Source: an uncultured Gemella sp. (lineage in GTDB: Bacteria; Bacillota; Bacilli; Staphylococcales; Gemellaceae). From it: 5,910 bases of DNA. The stretch covers positions 1-5,910 of the forward strand of contig CAKMQO010000144.1 of NCBI GenBank assembly GCA_927911695.1, read 5' to 3'. A program made the translations under genes and the position numbers. The notes under the pieces were generated by a model, which was not told where the DNA came from, ran no database searches, and worked only from the letters and a program-made list of their open reading frames with translations. Shown here one piece after another: positions 4,682 through 5,910 of this stretch (its first letter is position 1; each line of letters opens with the position of its first letter).

Positions 4682-5509
4682 TTATTTTAATTTTTCAATT
4701 CCTGTAATGCTTTTTTGATTATTTTTAATTAATATATTTTGTTGCTCTATTGCAATTTCATTTAATTTTTGTAATCTAATTTCAGACGATACACCTGATT
4801 TTAACATATCAGCATTTAATATTTGTAAATTGTTCATTATCATTAACTGCTCAATAGTGGAATTATCCCTTAAATTCCCTTCTTTTTCTGGATATTTATT
4901 TTTAAATTCTTTTGCAGTCATTCCGTATAATGCCATATTTAAAATATCAGCTTCACTTGCATACTTATGTCTTATTTGTGTAGTAGTAAGTGTAGGTGTT
5001 ATTAAGTTATTTTTTATTGCATCTGTATGAATAGTATAGTTTAATTTTGAAATATATCTATTAGTTTGCCATTCTAATTTATTTTTATATGATTCTTCCT
5101 GTTTTAATCTTTGATAATCTTGAATAATATATAATTTAAACTCTGGAGAAATCCAAGAAGCAAATTCAAACGCAATATCCGAGTGCGCGTAAGTTCCTCC
5201 ATATCGACCTGCTGTTGACTTAATCCCCACTGCATTTGTAGTTTGTATCCATTTTTGAGGAGTTAAAACAAAACTATTAGCCCCTGCTTCATTTTTAACC
5301 GCGTCGAATTCGACACGGTTAAAATCGCTATTATTCATTTGTTCCCAAACACCTAAAAACTCTATTGTCGATTTGTTTCTTAGCCAATTTTGTATGATAT
5401 ATCTTGGATTTTCCGAGTCTTTATATTTTGCAATGTCAGTTAAACTGATATAATCAGTATCTGAAGTTAATAATGCTATTTCATTACCATTAGCTTTAAT
5501 TTTTACCAT
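4682..5509 (-). CDS. KilA-N domain protein (275 aa), phage-type DNA-binding family
   Basis: Residues 1-135 form a KilA-N domain, seen in YISLTDIAKYKDSENP (20-35), NWLRNKSTIEFLGVWE (41-56), FVLTPQKWIQTTNA (80-93) and GGTYAHSDIAFEFASWI (104-120) with SPEFK after it. KilA-N domains are DNA-binding modules common in phages and large DNA viruses and found as lone genes in many Firmicutes. The tail (183-235), with ASEADILNMALYGMTAKEF and GNLRDNSTIEQL, recurs in bacterial KilA-N proteins as I know them and is not assigned a function. The ATG at 5509 has AAGGAAGGG 7 bases upstream. No integrase, repressor or other phage gene is next to it, so it is a lone passenger rather than part of a visible prophage. 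A 32-bp palindrome lies within codons 62-73. A role in transcription control, phage exclusion or simply a remnant cannot be decided from sequence. Confidence 0.9.
   Translation of the reverse strand: MVKIKANGNEIALLTSDTDYISLTDIAKYKDSENPRYIIQNWLRNKSTIEFLGVWEQMNNSDFNRVEFDAVKNEAGANSFVLTPQKWIQTTNAVGIKSTAGRYGGTYAHSDIAFEFASWISPEFKLYIIQDYQRLKQEESYKNKLEWQTNRYISKLNYTIHTDAIKNNLITPTLTTTQIRHKYASEADILNMALYGMTAKEFKNKYPEKEGNLRDNSTIEQLMIMNNLQILNADMLKSGVSSEIRLQKLNEIAIEQQNILIKNNQKSITGIEKLK
5293..5324. repeat. 32-bp near-perfect palindrome inside the KilA-N gene
   Basis: Fifteen of sixteen base pairs match around a centre between 5308 and 5309 (core GTCGAATTCGAC). The only mismatch is at 5302/5315. It is richer in GC than the surrounding gene. 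It encodes FNRVEFDAVK (residues 63-72), so part of the symmetry may simply follow from the protein sequence. Confidence 0.85.
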
Positions 5510-5635
5510 TTTATAGCCCTTCCTTTATATTTAATTATAACTTTCTAATATTTAATATTTTTCTTATCATATAAAACTTACAATATAACTATACTCTTCT
5601 ATCGCCCATTTAAAAATCAATTCTTCTCTCAACTA

Positions 5636-5664
5636 ATTATACTATATCCATTTTAAAATTTAAA
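5636..5664 (-). promoter_or_regulatory. Candidate promoter of the KilA-N gene
   Basis: On the minus strand TTTAAA (5664-5659), a 17-base spacer and a perfect TATAAT (5641-5636) form a promoter. The -35 matches four of six bases. The leader would be about 120 bases. In this very AT-rich intergenic stretch (5510-5712) other TATAAT-like words occur, such as one close to the RBS, so the choice is provisional. Confidence 0.45.
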
Positions 5665-5712
5665 TAAATAGTAACCTGGACTTTATATACAAAAAACTAT
5701 GATATCAAACAA

Positions 5713-5752
5713 AATAGGAATCTAAAAAATATCTATCTTTCAGACTCCTATT
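5713..5752 (-). terminator. khpA terminator
   Basis: AATAGGAATCT (5713-5723) and AGACTCCTATT (5742-5752) form an 11-bp stem in minus-strand RNA with one G-U pair, an 18-base loop and a TTTTGTTTG tail. It begins 15 bases after the khpA stop. It separates khpA from the KilA-N gene. Confidence 0.7.
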
Positions 5753-5766
5753 GAACATTTATCTTA

Positions 5767-5910
5767 TTATTCTACTAAATCTAAGTAAACTTTTTTACTA
5801 AATGTTGTTGAATTTAATACAGTACGGATTGCGTTAATCACTGTACCTTTTTTCCCTATTATACGCCCACAGTCTTCTGGGTGTACTGTTAAAATGTAGT
5901 GTTCACGTGC
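5767..5910 (-). CDS. khpA: KhpA (YlqC) KH-domain RNA-binding protein, C-terminal 47 residues
   Basis: Only the 3' end is in the window; the start lies beyond 5910. The frame encodes EHYILTVHPEDCGRIIGKKG, then TVINAIRTVL and a short C-terminal strand ending KVYLDLVE. GRIIGKKG is the GxxG loop that grips single-stranded RNA in KH domains, followed by the usual NAIRT helix. The family is about 75-85 aa long, so a little over half is visible. KhpA forms a complex with KhpB (EloR/Jag) and affects cell elongation and RNA levels in streptococci. In many Bacilli it lies in the order rpsP-khpA-rimM-trmD. Here it is followed by a terminator and a KilA-N gene instead. Confidence 0.9.
   Translation of the reverse strand, partial: AREHYILTVHPEDCGRIIGKKGTVINAIRTVLNSTTFSKKVYLDLVE

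Noticed and set aside
4830..5030. Plus-strand open frame of 66 codons inside the KilA-N gene
   Set aside because: No ribosome binding site, fully inside a recognised gene on the other strand.
1..5910. CRISPR array, tRNA or rRNA gene, insertion sequence ends, toxin-antitoxin pair or multi-gene defence system
   Set aside because: No spaced repeat series, cloverleaf, transposase or paired small genes of that kind were seen; the only phage-related gene is the KilA-N one.

Overview
The window is AT-rich and codes almost entirely on the minus strand. Strong AGGAGG-type ribosome binding sites, factor-independent terminators with U-tracts, and the gene families present (GtaB/GalU-type uridylyltransferase, single-PDZ membrane HtrA, YlmD/PgeF, KhpA) point to a low-GC Gram-positive of class Bacilli. 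A Gemella-like organism is my best guess, from general impression rather than any search.

Layout from left to right. Positions 1-115 hold two strong hairpin terminators that read on the plus strand. They presumably end a plus-strand gene lying left of the window, convergent with galU. Positions 158-1034 (minus) are a complete galU split by a one-base insertion near 779-780. It has its own terminator just downstream and two repeated promoter-like blocks upstream. Positions 1292-2629 (minus) are htrA, a membrane-anchored serine protease with an Asn/Tyr/Gln-rich cytoplasmic tail and an unusual calcium-loop-like insert. It has a terminator, and its promoter sits downstream of four TTTAAG-like half-sites spaced about one helical turn apart. 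Positions 2777-3193 (minus) encode a small four-helix membrane protein of unknown function, with a good promoter and a 10-bp tandem repeat just upstream of the -35.

Positions 3363-4624 (minus) hold pgeF followed after 26 bp by an unrecognised 177-residue protein with a TTG start, closed by a terminator. Positions 4682-5509 (minus) encode a KilA-N domain protein, a family spread by phages. No terminator separates it from pgeF, so read-through is plausible. A 32-bp near-perfect palindrome lies inside its coding region. Positions 5767-5910 (minus) are the C-terminal end of khpA, a small KH-domain RNA-binding protein, followed by a terminator.

Common themes are cell-envelope and stress functions: UDP-glucose supply by galU, envelope protein quality control by htrA, and cytoplasmic purine nucleoside/peptidoglycan-editing chemistry by pgeF. 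The KilA-N gene looks like a phage-derived passenger between khpA and pgeF. There is no CRISPR array, tRNA, rRNA or insertion sequence. No gene-free stretch exceeds 300 bases. The two longest (1035-1291 and 5510-5766) hold promoters and terminators, which are listed. I did not find a clear undescribed multi-gene system. The most unusual signals are the frameshift inside a perfect inverted repeat in galU, the phased operator array of htrA, and the palindrome in the KilA-N gene.
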